A DNA stretch of 64,000 nucleotides from Bacteroidaceae bacterium (GTDB taxonomy: Bacteria; Bacteroidota; Bacteroidia; Bacteroidales; Bacteroidaceae). The notes below the pieces were generated by a model. It worked only from the letters and a program-made list of their open reading frames with translations, was not told the origin of the DNA and did no database searches. Position numbers and translations under genes: made by a program. The stretch spans positions 62,001 to 126,000 of the forward strand of contig JAFQBB010000032.1 in the NCBI GenBank assembly GCA_017416805.1. Reading direction: 5' to 3'. This document shows, in pieces, positions 43,039 through 51,443 of this stretch (position 1 is the stretch's first letter; each line of letters starts with the position of its first letter).

Positions 43039-43725
43039 ATGGCAAAACTTATTGTTGAGAACTTGGGAAAACAGTTTTGTACCGAATTGGTGAAAACTGT
43101 AGCTTTGAAGAATGTATCGCTCACGGTAGAGGATGGTGAGTTCGTTGCTGTTATGGGGCCTTCCGGCTGTGGTAAATCCACGTTGTTGAATATATTGGGA
43201 TTGCTGGACAATCCTTCGGAAGGGAGTTATTTCTTTGATGACCATGAAGTGTCTGGCTTGCGTGAAGGGGAACGGTCGGATTATCGGAAAGGGAAAATAG
43301 GTTTCGTTTTTCAGACTTTTAATCTTATAGATGAGATGACTGTGGAGGAGAACATAACATTGCCGCTCATCAATCAAGGTGTTCCTCGTAATGAAAGGCC
43401 CTCTCGTGTACGGGAGATTATGGATCGTGTAGGTATCAGCCATCGTGCCAAGCATTATCCCAACCAACTGTCGGGTGGACAGCAGCAACGGGTAGCTATT
43501 GCTCGTGCTGTAGTAGGTAATCCTGGTGTTATCTTGGCTGATGAGCCTACGGGAAATCTGGATTCAAAGAATGGGCATGAAGTGATGGAACTGTTGGCAC
43601 AACTTAATCGGGAAGGTGCCACCATTGTGATGGTAACCCATTCCCTGAAAGATGCCCAGTATGCTCATCGGATTATCAATCTTTTTGACGGGCAGATTGT
43701 AGATTCATTGACTAATAGAATGTGA
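43039..43725 (+). CDS. ABC transporter ATP-binding protein, LolD/MacB type
   Basis: ATPase subunit of 228 residues. Walker [10 protein letters not shown] (about 39-47), Q-loop in [14 protein letters not shown], signature LSGGQQQR (about 141) and Walker [10 protein letters not shown] (about 162) followed by NLDSKN are all intact and of the LolD/MacB/FtsE subclass, which drives mechanotransmission rather than direct transport. The permease follows after 1 bp. Confidence 0.94.
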   Translation: MAKLIVENLGKQFCTELVKTVALKNVSLTVEDGEFVAVMGPSGCGKSTLLNILGLLDNPSEGSYFFDDHEVSGLREGERSDYRKGKIGFVFQTFNLIDEMTVEENITLPLINQGVPRNERPSRVREIMDRVGISHRAKHYPNQLSGGQQQRVAIARAVVGNPGVILADEPTGNLDSKNGHEVMELLAQLNREGATIVMVTHSLKDAQYAHRIINLFDGQIVDSLTNRM

Positions 43726-43726
43726 T

Positions 43727-46078
43727 ATGAAGACTTTCTTTGTTTTTCTTTTAAGAAACAAACTCTATACGGCTATCAATTTTATCGGTTTGGCTATTTC
43801 GCTTGCTTTTGTATTTCTGATAGCCAGCTATACAGTGAAACAGTTGCAGACCGACAAATTTCAGGAACATGCAGACAGAGTCTATCTGTTAGGCAACAAA
43901 CGTGGGCATGGCAACGGGTTTTATTGGTTGCAGCGATTGTTGGTGGAACGCTATCCTGAAATAGAGTGTGCTATTTCGTTGGAGGCCGATAAACTTAAGG
44001 TCTATTCGGATGATCCGACGGCTTCTACCAGTGAACTTTGCTTGTTGGCAGATTCTGCTTATTTTGATATGCTGACCCATCGTATTATTGAGGGGGATGT
44101 CAAGAAGTTCAAGATAGCCCGGCAATATTGTGTGGTCAGTCAGAGCTATGCACGCCGGGTGTTTGGTAAAGACAGTCCGGTGGGAGAAAGGGTTACTGTT
44201 GTTGATGAGACTCGTGAATACAATTTTATAGTAGCTGCCGTTATGGAGGATATCGACAATAGTTTCCTGCCCAATGCCGACTTGATAGTACCTGCCGAGG
44301 ATATTATGCTAGCCCAATCGTGGGGAAATGGTCCGAATCTGTCCACTAATACCGTATGCTATACCCTTGTAAAAATTCATGAGGGGGCAGACATCCATGC
44401 CAAGTGCGATGAAATGGAGGCCTGGTTTAAGGAGATCTTATGGAACTACCGGCGAGGAAGCAGCCAATTGGTACGCTTTGTTCCGATTGATGAACTGTAT
44501 TTTGCCAAGACCTTCCGGCATGACAAACGTTCCCACTTTCAGGCCGGCGACCGTGAATTTGTCTCGGTATTGATTACCGTTGGGGTGGTCCTGCTGGTAT
44601 TTGCCCTGCTCAATTATGTCAATCTGACTATGGCCCAATCGGGTTTCCGTGCTAAAGAGATGGCCATGCGTCGGTTGTTGGGCACGCGCCGTTCTGTTAT
44701 TTTCATGCGTCTTGTTGCAGAATCTCTCGTTTTGAGTATTGGAGCTGCTTTGTTGGCTTTACTGTTGGCTTATGCACTGTTGCCTCATGCTTGCGATTTG
44801 TTGAAGTACCAGTTTGGCTTGTTCGACAGTTTCACAACGATGCATTACCTCTTGCTCACTGTTTGTGTCCTGCTTATCGGTTTGTCGGCAGGTATTTTTC
44901 CCGCACTGTTCATATCCGGATTCAATCCGATGGATGTGGTAAAGGGTACATTCCGTGTCAAGTCAAAAAACGTCTATGGTAAAGTGATGATAGGTGTCCA
45001 ATATACATTGGCTATTGTGATGTTGCTGATGGCCTGCACCATCCGACTGCAGATGCGTCATATCATAGAGGCTCCCCTTGGTTATAATACCGAAGATTAT
45101 ATGACCGTTAATCTTAGCGGTTACAAAGGATTGGACCATTCGGCTTTGCGTGCAGAACTCATGACCTGTCCGCAGGTGGAAAAGGTAGGGTTTGGCACAG
45201 GTCATCCTTATTATGTGGATATGGACAATACTCCTGTCACCTATCAGGGACGCACACTCTCCATGATGCATATCTATGGTGATTCGCTTTACTTTGACAT
45301 CTTGGGATTGCGTGTCAAACATGACAATAAGTTAGGGGAGCCCACTCCATTCCTTAATGAATGGGCCATAGAGTTTTTTGGCATGAAGGATACGGATGTG
45401 ATGACGCCTGAAGATGAGCATCATTATCCCTTCTCAGTGGGTGGAGTCTATTACAACTTTCATTTCCGTAACCGCTTGGCCAACAAACGTGGTGCCCGCA
45501 TTTATAATTTCGGCAGCGAGATTCCCCGTATGCTCCAGACGGCAGTCATCAAGACTGTAGGTCCTCATCGGGAAGCCCAACAGGCCGTTATCGATGTGTT
45601 CAATGAACTCTATCCCGGTGAGATGGAACTCTCTCCCGATAGAGCCCGTTATGTAGAGGAGAGTATTGCCAACGGCCTGTCTAAAGAGCGTCGTTTGTTG
45701 CAGATTGTAAGTATCTTTACTTTGTTGTCTCTCTTTGTCGCTACTTTGGGCCTTTTCGGTATGTCCACCTATTATGTCCGCCAACGTATGAGGGATATTG
45801 CTATCAAGCGTACCTTTGGCACATCCCGTCTGCGTATTGTTTGTGGACTGCTTGGACACTTCTTGCTCATTGTTGGGATTGCTTTTGTGGTGGCGTTGCC
45901 TATAGCCTTCCATATCACGGAGCAGTGGCTTTCGGGTTATGATTATCGGATGTCGCAGTCGGGGTGGTTATATCTCTTGGTCGGTTTGTTTGTCATTGTC
46001 ATTGCTTTCCTCACAGTGTTTGGCCTTTCCGTCAAGGCAGCCAATGCAAATCCTGTCGAGGTATTGCGTAAAGAATAG
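43727..46078 (+). CDS. ABC transporter permease, MacB/FtsX type
   Basis: Permease of 783 residues with two MacB-periplasmic/FtsX modules: a first helix at about 15-35, a periplasmic domain, three to four helices at about 280-425, a second periplasmic domain, and three helices at about 660-783. RAKEMAMRRLLGTRR and RMRDIAIKRTFGTSR are the paired FtsX motifs. No membrane-fusion or outer-membrane channel gene is adjacent. With the divergent two-component genes it looks like an envelope-stress or antimicrobial-peptide exporter; the substrate is not known. Confidence 0.9.
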   Translation: MKTFFVFLLRNKLYTAINFIGLAISLAFVFLIASYTVKQLQTDKFQEHADRVYLLGNKRGHGNGFYWLQRLLVERYPEIECAISLEADKLKVYSDDPTASTSELCLLADSAYFDMLTHRIIEGDVKKFKIARQYCVVSQSYARRVFGKDSPVGERVTVVDETREYNFIVAAVMEDIDNSFLPNADLIVPAEDIMLAQSWGNGPNLSTNTVCYTLVKIHEGADIHAKCDEMEAWFKEILWNYRRGSSQLVRFVPIDELYFAKTFRHDKRSHFQAGDREFVSVLITVGVVLLVFALLNYVNLTMAQSGFRAKEMAMRRLLGTRRSVIFMRLVAESLVLSIGAALLALLLAYALLPHACDLLKYQFGLFDSFTTMHYLLLTVCVLLIGLSAGIFPALFISGFNPMDVVKGTFRVKSKNVYGKVMIGVQYTLAIVMLLMACTIRLQMRHIIEAPLGYNTEDYMTVNLSGYKGLDHSALRAELMTCPQVEKVGFGTGHPYYVDMDNTPVTYQGRTLSMMHIYGDSLYFDILGLRVKHDNKLGEPTPFLNEWAIEFFGMKDTDVMTPEDEHHYPFSVGGVYYNFHFRNRLANKRGARIYNFGSEIPRMLQTAVIKTVGPHREAQQAVIDVFNELYPGEMELSPDRARYVEESIANGLSKERRLLQIVSIFTLLSLFVATLGLFGMSTYYVRQRMRDIAIKRTFGTSRLRIVCGLLGHFLLIVGIAFVVALPIAFHITEQWLSGYDYRMSQSGWLYLLVGLFVIVIAFLTVFGLSVKAANANPVEVLRKE

Positions 46079-46193
46079 CCTTCGTGATGAAGCCTTTGAG
46101 TGCATGAAATGAGTTTCTTCTATCAGAGTTTTATAGTTAGTTTATGCCATGTGGTGTCATGGCCGTAATATGGAAAGCCTCATAGTCATGCGT

Positions 46194-46219
46194 GGAGGGT
46201 GTGACGTTTCACACCCTCC
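46194..46219. terminator. Terminator after the ABC exporter operon
   Basis: GGAGGGTGTGA (46194-46204) and TCACACCCTCC (46209-46219) form a perfect 11-bp stem, then TATATTTT. It lies between the exporter and the convergent lipocalin gene. Confidence 0.8.
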
Positions 46220-46259
46220 TATATTTTAGGCATGGCTACCCATTGCCTGCAATTTAAAT

Positions 46260-46310
46260 GCTTAATTCTTAGTTCTTTAATTTTTTAATTCTTTAATTCT
46301 TAATTCCTCT
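46260..46310. repeat. Phrase-like A/T-rich repeats (TTAATTCTTTAATTC)
   Basis: TTAATTCTT, TTCTTTAATT and TTTTTTAATTC words recur in about 50 bp just after the lipocalin stop; a similar stretch is near 8867-8890. Non-coding. Confidence 0.5.
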
Positions 46311-46320
46311 GGTATATTCG

Positions 46321-46866
46321 TCACTCACTATCCTGATTGACATACACCAAGCGTGAGAGGTCGTATCCCCGCTTGCGTAAGTTGGCAAGTATGGCCTCTA
46401 ATTCTTGTTTGTCCATTTGGGGCTTTCGGCAAAGTATCCACAGGTATTTGTCCGAACTGCTGCCGATGACCGCATACTGATAATCGCCTCCCAACTCCAG
46501 GATATAATAATCGGAGTAGAACCACAGGAAGAATGACACTTCCAATCTTCCAGGGTATTCGGCCGGATTCGGTTGACGTACTTTGCCCTTGATATCTTTC
46601 GGCTTATCACCCTTCAAACCGCGATTTATCACTTGAATCTTTCCATCGGGCAGCAACGTATATTCGGCTGTCACATGCGACATTCCTTTTTCAAAATGAT
46701 GGTCATATCGTGCAATCTCATACCATTTTCCCATAAAACGGGTGAGGTCCAGTCGCTTCACCGTGGAGTTGTCCAACTTCGTCCGTTCACTTCCCAAACA
46801 TGAAGGTCCTGACAACAATCCTGCCAGTGTCAATACCCATACATACAGTTTGTTCATTTTCAACAT
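46321..46866 (-). CDS. Lipocalin family protein (Blc-like)
   Basis: Small beta-barrel that binds lipids or other hydrophobic ligands in the envelope. An N-terminal signal ends near GPSC, a possible lipobox, then the lipocalin signature GKWYEIARYDHHFEKGM (about residue 46), and ends with YLWILCRKPQM and a C-terminal helix. Start may be the Met at 46866 or the next in-frame Met at 46857. Length 181 or 178 is close to E. coli Blc (177). Confidence 0.9.
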   Translation of the reverse strand: MLKMNKLYVWVLTLAGLLSGPSCLGSERTKLDNSTVKRLDLTRFMGKWYEIARYDHHFEKGMSHVTAEYTLLPDGKIQVINRGLKGDKPKDIKGKVRQPNPAEYPGRLEVSFFLWFYSDYYILELGGDYQYAVIGSSSDKYLWILCRKPQMDKQELEAILANLRKRGYDLSRLVYVNQDSE

Positions 46867-46878
46867 AATCCTATCTAT

Positions 46879-46998
46879 TTATAAAACATGATGTACATGG
46901 TAACAGCCAGCCTCTTCAAAATGTTTTCGGATTAGCTCCCAGCAAACTTTCCTATAGGTAGGAACCACTTGAAGATATACTGGATTTAAGGTATGGTC
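46879..46998 (-). pseudogene. Possible coding remnant cut by repeat copy 3
   Basis: A minus-strand frame without a start runs from the edge of repeat copy 3 to a TAA at 46879. It encodes about 37 residues with protein-like character (VPTYRKVCWELIRKHFEEAG). It may be the tail of a gene whose front was replaced by the element. I cannot name a family; chance is possible. Confidence 0.3.
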
Positions 46999-47060
46999 GG
47001 GTATAATAATCAAGAAAAATCCGCGTCATCTGCGTCTAAAAAGTTAATTATGGTACACCC
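46996..47060 (-). repeat. Dispersed palindromic element, copy 3 (truncated)
   Basis: Left half of the element seen at 8000-8127 and 29055-29200, from the outer GGTGTACCATAATTAAC end to TATACCCGAC, with a single 9-bp unit. The other arm is missing, so it cannot form the long hairpin. It lies between the lipocalin and nucleotidyltransferase genes. Confidence 0.85.
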
Positions 47061-47103
47061 TCTATTGATGGAATTCAGTATATGCTTCAGTCGGCCTATA
47101 TCC

Positions 47104-47412
47104 TTAATTTTTTCTCTTATATATCAAGACTTTATCATGATTAACACTTTCGGCGGCAAAAGGAAGAAGACCTTCGTCCTCAACAATATCAACTCGTCTG
47201 CCCAACAATTTATTCAGCGAACACATAATACGGGATATGGTGAACAGTGTAATCTGTTCATCCCTTGCATACTGCACCAATATGTCCACATCGCTGTCTG
47301 CAGTCTCCTCACCGCGCGAACATGAACCAAAGATCCATGCCTTGTTTACAGGCTGACTTGCCAGATACGTCTGGATTTTAGGAATCATCTCCTTTACATG
47401 AGCACTGAGCAT
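47104..47412 (-). CDS. MNT-type nucleotidyltransferase, orphan
   Basis: Minimal nucleotidyltransferase of 102 residues. FGSCSRGEETADSDVDILV (about 28-46) is the complete GSxxxG...SDxD catalytic motif. Such proteins act as antitoxins or AMP-transferases with a HEPN partner encoded next to them. No HEPN gene is present on either side; the space where it would lie holds a truncated repeat element and a short protein-like remnant. Function alone is unknown. Confidence 0.85.
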   Translation of the reverse strand: MLSAHVKEMIPKIQTYLASQPVNKAWIFGSCSRGEETADSDVDILVQYARDEQITLFTISRIMCSLNKLLGRRVDIVEDEGLLPFAAESVNHDKVLIYKRKN

Positions 47413-47697
47413 ATTTCTTCCTTTTTACTTTCTGCCACAAAAATACACGTTTTCTTCTGAAGAAATAAACAATCCTGATTTTTATTTGCCGGGCACCAAT
47501 AAAAAGAGATATAAAAGATGTGACAGATTGTCTGTGCAGGGAGTTTGTCTCATGTCATTCTGTCTTGTTTTTCTCCTTGGCAATCCTCTTGTTGCTTATT
47601 TGGTATGAACGACACTTGTCCGCGAAACAAAGAATGTGGCACGGATGTTTGTCAAACAAGAGTATCGGTTAAATAATAAAGAAAGGAGAAGACAACT

Positions 47698-50286
47698 ATG
47701 AACTTTAACAATTTTACAATCAAATCGCAAGAGACTGTGCAAGAGGCCGTCAATATGGCTCGTGCCCGCGGACAACAGGCCATTGAACCAGCCCATTTGA
47801 TGGCTGCAGTCTTCAAAGTGGGAGATACAATAACCAATTTCCTCTTTCAGAAAATGGGAGTGAATGCTCAACAGTTGGCGACATTGGTTGACCGTCAGTT
47901 GGATTCCCTTCCTAAAGTGAGTGGGGGAGAGCCTTATCTGAGTCGTGAAGCCAATGAGGTGTTGCAGCGTGCTGTGGAACTCTCTAAGGAGATGGGCGAC
48001 CAATATGTAGCCCTTGAGGAGTTGATATTGGCTCTTTTCGCGGTAAAGAGTACGGTGGCTACCATGTTGAAAGATGCCGGAGTGACGGAGAAAGAATTGC
48101 GTTCAGCCATAGCAGAACTGCGTAAGGGAGGGAAGGTCACTTCGCAATCAAGCGAAGACACCTATCAGTCGCTCAGCAAGTATGCCATCAATCTGAATGA
48201 GGCAGCCCGTTCGGGTAAACTGGATCCTGTGATTGGGCGTGATGAGGAGATACGCCGTGTGCTTCAGATATTGAGCCGTCGTACCAAAAACAATCCTATT
48301 CTGATAGGTGAGCCTGGTACAGGAAAAACTGCTATAGTGGAAGGACTGGCCCATCGTATATTGCGTGGCGATGTTCCCGAAAATTTGAAGGACAAGCAAC
48401 TCTACTCACTCGATATGGGAGCATTGGTGGCAGGAGCCAAATACAAGGGCGAATTTGAAGAACGTCTCAAGGCTGTCATCAATGAAGTCATAGGGTCTGA
48501 TGGACAGATAATTCTCTTTATCGATGAAATTCATACCTTGGTAGGTGCAGGTAAAGGTGAGGGTGCTATGGATGCAGCCAACATTCTGAAACCGGCTTTG
48601 GCTCGTGGAGAACTCCGCTCCATTGGTGCCACGACATTGGATGAATATCAAAAATATTTTGAGAAGGATAAGGCTTTGGAACGCCGTTTCCAGACCGTGA
48701 TGGTCAACGAACCGGACGTGCTCAGCACCATATCTATCCTGCGCGGATTGAAAGAGCGTTATGAGAATCACCACAAAGTGCGTATTCAAGATAATGCCAT
48801 CATTGCCGCTGTGGAGTTGAGCAACCGTTACATTACCGAACGTTTTCTGCCCGACAAGGCCATTGACTTGATGGATGAAGCGGCTGCCAAGCTACGTATG
48901 GAGCGTGATTCTGTACCCGAAGAGTTGGATGAGCTGTCCCGCCGTCTGAAGCAGTTGGAGATTGAGCGTGAAGCCATCAAACGTGAAAAGGATGAGCCTA
49001 AGTTGCAACAGTTGAATAAAGAGATTGCCGAACTGAAGGAACAGGAAACGGCTCTGAAAGCCAAGTGGGAGAGTGAAAAGCAGTTAGTCAATAAGATTCA
49101 GTCCAACAAGCAGCAGATAGAGCAATTGAAGTTTGAGGCTGAACGTGCCGAGCGTGAAGGAGACTATGGTAAGGTGGCCGAGATACGATATGGACGTTTG
49201 CAGGCGCTGAATGATGAGATAGCTTCTGTCCAAGAGGAATTGAAGCAGATGCAGAGCGGTAATGCAATGATCAAGGAAGAGGTGACGGCTGATGATATAG
49301 CTGATGTTGTCAGCCGTTGGACAGGAATCCCTGTGAGCAAGATGTTGCAGAGTGAACGTGACAAGTTGTTGCATTTGGAAGAGGAACTTCATCTGCGTGT
49401 TGTCGGGCAAGATGAGGCTATCCGTGCTGTCAGCGATGCTGTACGTCGTAGTCGTGCAGGTTTGCAGGATCCACGTCGTCCTATTGGTTCCTTCATATTC
49501 TTGGGTACAACAGGTGTCGGTAAGACAGAACTGGCTAAGGCATTGGCAGAGTATCTTTTCGATGATGAACAATTGATGACACGAATTGATATGAGTGAGT
49601 ATCAGGAGAAACACAGTGTAAGCAGGCTTATTGGAGCTCCTCCGGGATATGTCGGTTATGATGAAGGTGGACAGTTGACCGAAGCTGTACGGCGTAAACC
49701 CTATTCAGTGGTTTTGTTCGATGAGATAGAGAAGGCTCATCCCGATGTATTCAATATTCTGTTGCAAGTACTTGATGATGGACGTCTGACAGATAATAAA
49801 GGACGGGTGGTGAATTTCAAGAACACCATTATCATCATGACCTCCAATTTGGGTAGCTCATACATACAGAGCCAGTTTGAAAGGATGACGGCTGGCAATC
49901 GTGAGCATCTTATTGAAGAGACGAAGAATGAAGTGATGGGCATGTTGAAGAAAACTATCCGTCCGGAATTCTTGAACCGTATTGACGAAACTATCATGTT
50001 TTTGCCATTGGATAAGGATGAAATTGAGCAGATTGTTCGTCTTCAGATTGAAAGCATACGTCGCATGTTGTCGGAAAATGGAGTGAATCTTCACCTGACA
50101 GATGCCGCTGTGGCCTTTATAGCTTCTGCAGGGTATGATCCGGAGTTTGGTGCCCGTCCTGTAAAACGTGCCATCCAACGCTATTTGTTGAATGACTTGT
50201 CTAAGAAACTCCTGGCGCAAGAGGTGGATAGTGCACGACCAATAACGGTAGATGTGGCCGGTGATGGACTAATGTTCAGGAATTAA
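47698..50286 (+). CDS. clpB: ATP-dependent disaggregase ClpB
   Basis: Hexameric AAA+ chaperone that rescues aggregated protein with DnaK. N domain (about 1-150), first AAA+ with Walker A GEPGTGKT (about 203), coiled-coil middle domain (about 410-525), second AAA+ with GTTGVGKT (about 602) and a C-terminal D2-small domain. Length 862 is typical. No TAnnTTTG promoter was found in the 285 bp upstream, so it may use another sigma factor. Confidence 0.97.
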   Translation: MNFNNFTIKSQETVQEAVNMARARGQQAIEPAHLMAAVFKVGDTITNFLFQKMGVNAQQLATLVDRQLDSLPKVSGGEPYLSREANEVLQRAVELSKEMGDQYVALEELILALFAVKSTVATMLKDAGVTEKELRSAIAELRKGGKVTSQSSEDTYQSLSKYAINLNEAARSGKLDPVIGRDEEIRRVLQILSRRTKNNPILIGEPGTGKTAIVEGLAHRILRGDVPENLKDKQLYSLDMGALVAGAKYKGEFEERLKAVINEVIGSDGQIILFIDEIHTLVGAGKGEGAMDAANILKPALARGELRSIGATTLDEYQKYFEKDKALERRFQTVMVNEPDVLSTISILRGLKERYENHHKVRIQDNAIIAAVELSNRYITERFLPDKAIDLMDEAAAKLRMERDSVPEELDELSRRLKQLEIEREAIKREKDEPKLQQLNKEIAELKEQETALKAKWESEKQLVNKIQSNKQQIEQLKFEAERAEREGDYGKVAEIRYGRLQALNDEIASVQEELKQMQSGNAMIKEEVTADDIADVVSRWTGIPVSKMLQSERDKLLHLEEELHLRVVGQDEAIRAVSDAVRRSRAGLQDPRRPIGSFIFLGTTGVGKTELAKALAEYLFDDEQLMTRIDMSEYQEKHSVSRLIGAPPGYVGYDEGGQLTEAVRRKPYSVVLFDEIEKAHPDVFNILLQVLDDGRLTDNKGRVVNFKNTIIIMTSNLGSSYIQSQFERMTAGNREHLIEETKNEVMGMLKKTIRPEFLNRIDETIMFLPLDKDEIEQIVRLQIESIRRMLSENGVNLHLTDAAVAFIASAGYDPEFGARPVKRAIQRYLLNDLSKKLLAQEVDSARPITVDVAGDGLMFRN

Positions 50287-50290
50287 TAGA

Positions 50291-50323
50291 AAAGAGGGTG
50301 CGTTCCGCGAACGCACCCTCTTT
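50291..50323. terminator. Bidirectional terminator between clpB and rpsP
   Basis: AAAGAGGGTGCGTT (50291-50304) and AACGCACCCTCTTT (50310-50323) form a perfect 14-bp stem with a 5-nt loop; the flanking A and T runs serve both convergent genes. Confidence 0.85.
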
Positions 50324-50360
50324 CTTGTTTGAGATAAAATTCTTTTTTAATAGTGCAGAA

Positions 50361-50903
50361 TTAAGCTTCTGCGGGAGCCTCTTCAGCCGGGGCTTCTGTA
50401 GCTTCTTCGGTTTCTGCTTCTGCTTCAGCCTTAGCTGCTGCCTCTGCAGCCTTCTTTTCAGCTACTTTCTTGGCGATTTCTTCGTTCACTTTCTTTTCTG
50501 CTTCCAAGCGTGCCTTAGCTTCAGCCTTCTTGGCCTCTTCGTTCTTGGCTACGAGTTGTGCCAATCCGTTCTGCTTGTCTTTTTTCCAAGCTTCGAACTT
50601 TGCCTGTGCAGCAGCTTCGTCGAAAGCGCCTTTCTTTACACCACCCTGAAGATGCTTCATCATGTAAACACCCTCGCGAGAGAGAATGTTACGTGCAGTG
50701 TCGGTAGGTTGTGCTCCACAATTTACCCAATACAAAGCACGCTCGAAATTCAAATCTACTGTGGCAGGATTGGTATTAGGATTGTAGGTACCAATCTTTT
50801 CAGTAAACTTACCATCACGTGGTGCTCTTGAATCAGCAATCACGATAGAGTAGAAAGCGTAGCCTTTACGTCCGTGACGCTGCAATCTGATTTTTGTTGC
50901 CAT
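50361..50903 (-). CDS. rpsP: 30S ribosomal protein S16 with long acidic tail
   Basis: Ribosomal protein of the small subunit body. Residues 1-80 are a normal S16 ([28 protein letters not shown]). About 95 further residues follow, rich in Lys, Glu and Ala: a helical, probably coiled segment (about 85-155), then an acidic Ala/Glu/Pro end. E. coli S16 is 82 residues; long tails are usual in Bacteroidetes. Own consensus promoter upstream. Confidence 0.95.
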   Translation of the reverse strand: MATKIRLQRHGRKGYAFYSIVIADSRAPRDGKFTEKIGTYNPNTNPATVDLNFERALYWVNCGAQPTDTARNILSREGVYMMKHLQGGVKKGAFDEAAAQAKFEAWKKDKQNGLAQLVAKNEEAKKAEAKARLEAEKKVNEEIAKKVAEKKAAEAAAKAEAEAETEEATEAPAEEAPAEA

Positions 50904-50965
50904 TTTTTTTGTTTTTTTTATTGATTAATGATTTGAATTGTGCTAATAACCCGTATTAGCGGGCG

Positions 50966-50996
50966 CAAAATTACTGCTTTATTTTTATATGACAAA
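50966..50996 (-). promoter_or_regulatory. Promoter of rpsP
   Basis: On the minus strand TTTG (50993-50996), 19 bp, then TAATTTTG (50966-50973), a full consensus. Leader about 55 nt. Confidence 0.72.
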
Positions 50997-50999
50997 GTA

Positions 51000-51443
51000 T
51001 CCGGTGCATTTTTTGTAAAGTTTGGGGATTTAAAGAGGGAAGAGTGTGGTTGTTTGAGAAGTTGGAGTGTAGGGGACAAATGTGAGTTCCAAACTCTCAT
51101 CTGTTTTTTAAGTTGAGCTTGTTGGTCTTATATATAATAAGGTGTTCAAGCTTTGCAGGCTTAACCTTCAGGGATTAAAGAAATGCTGTCTTTTAGCATT
51201 ATTTCTCATATTTTGCAGGTTTTACAGTCTGTTGAGCCAAAAAGAAAAACAGATGAAACAAAATGCAAAACAGTGTAACAGATAGATAAATCGTGTAAAC
51301 AAGGTTGAAAACCTGTTAGGAAGTTAATCTCTAATTTTGCATCAGGAAAAATTTCGTTTCTTCCAATTTTTGAATACAAAGCGGGAGGATGTGATTTTGA
51401 AGAAAAAAAGAAAACATAAATAAACAAGAAAAACCAAAAAGTA
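51000..51443. other. Intergenic region upstream of the fasciclin/SusCD locus
   Basis: No gene seen. Contains hairpins AGCTTG...CAAGCT with an inner CTTAT/ATAAG pair (51116-51152) and AGAAATGCT/AGCATTATTTCT (51179-51206). A possible -7 box TAATTTTG lies at 51332-51339, about 105 bp before the first ATG, without a clear -33. The region could carry the control of the locus, but I see no recognised operator. Confidence 0.5.
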
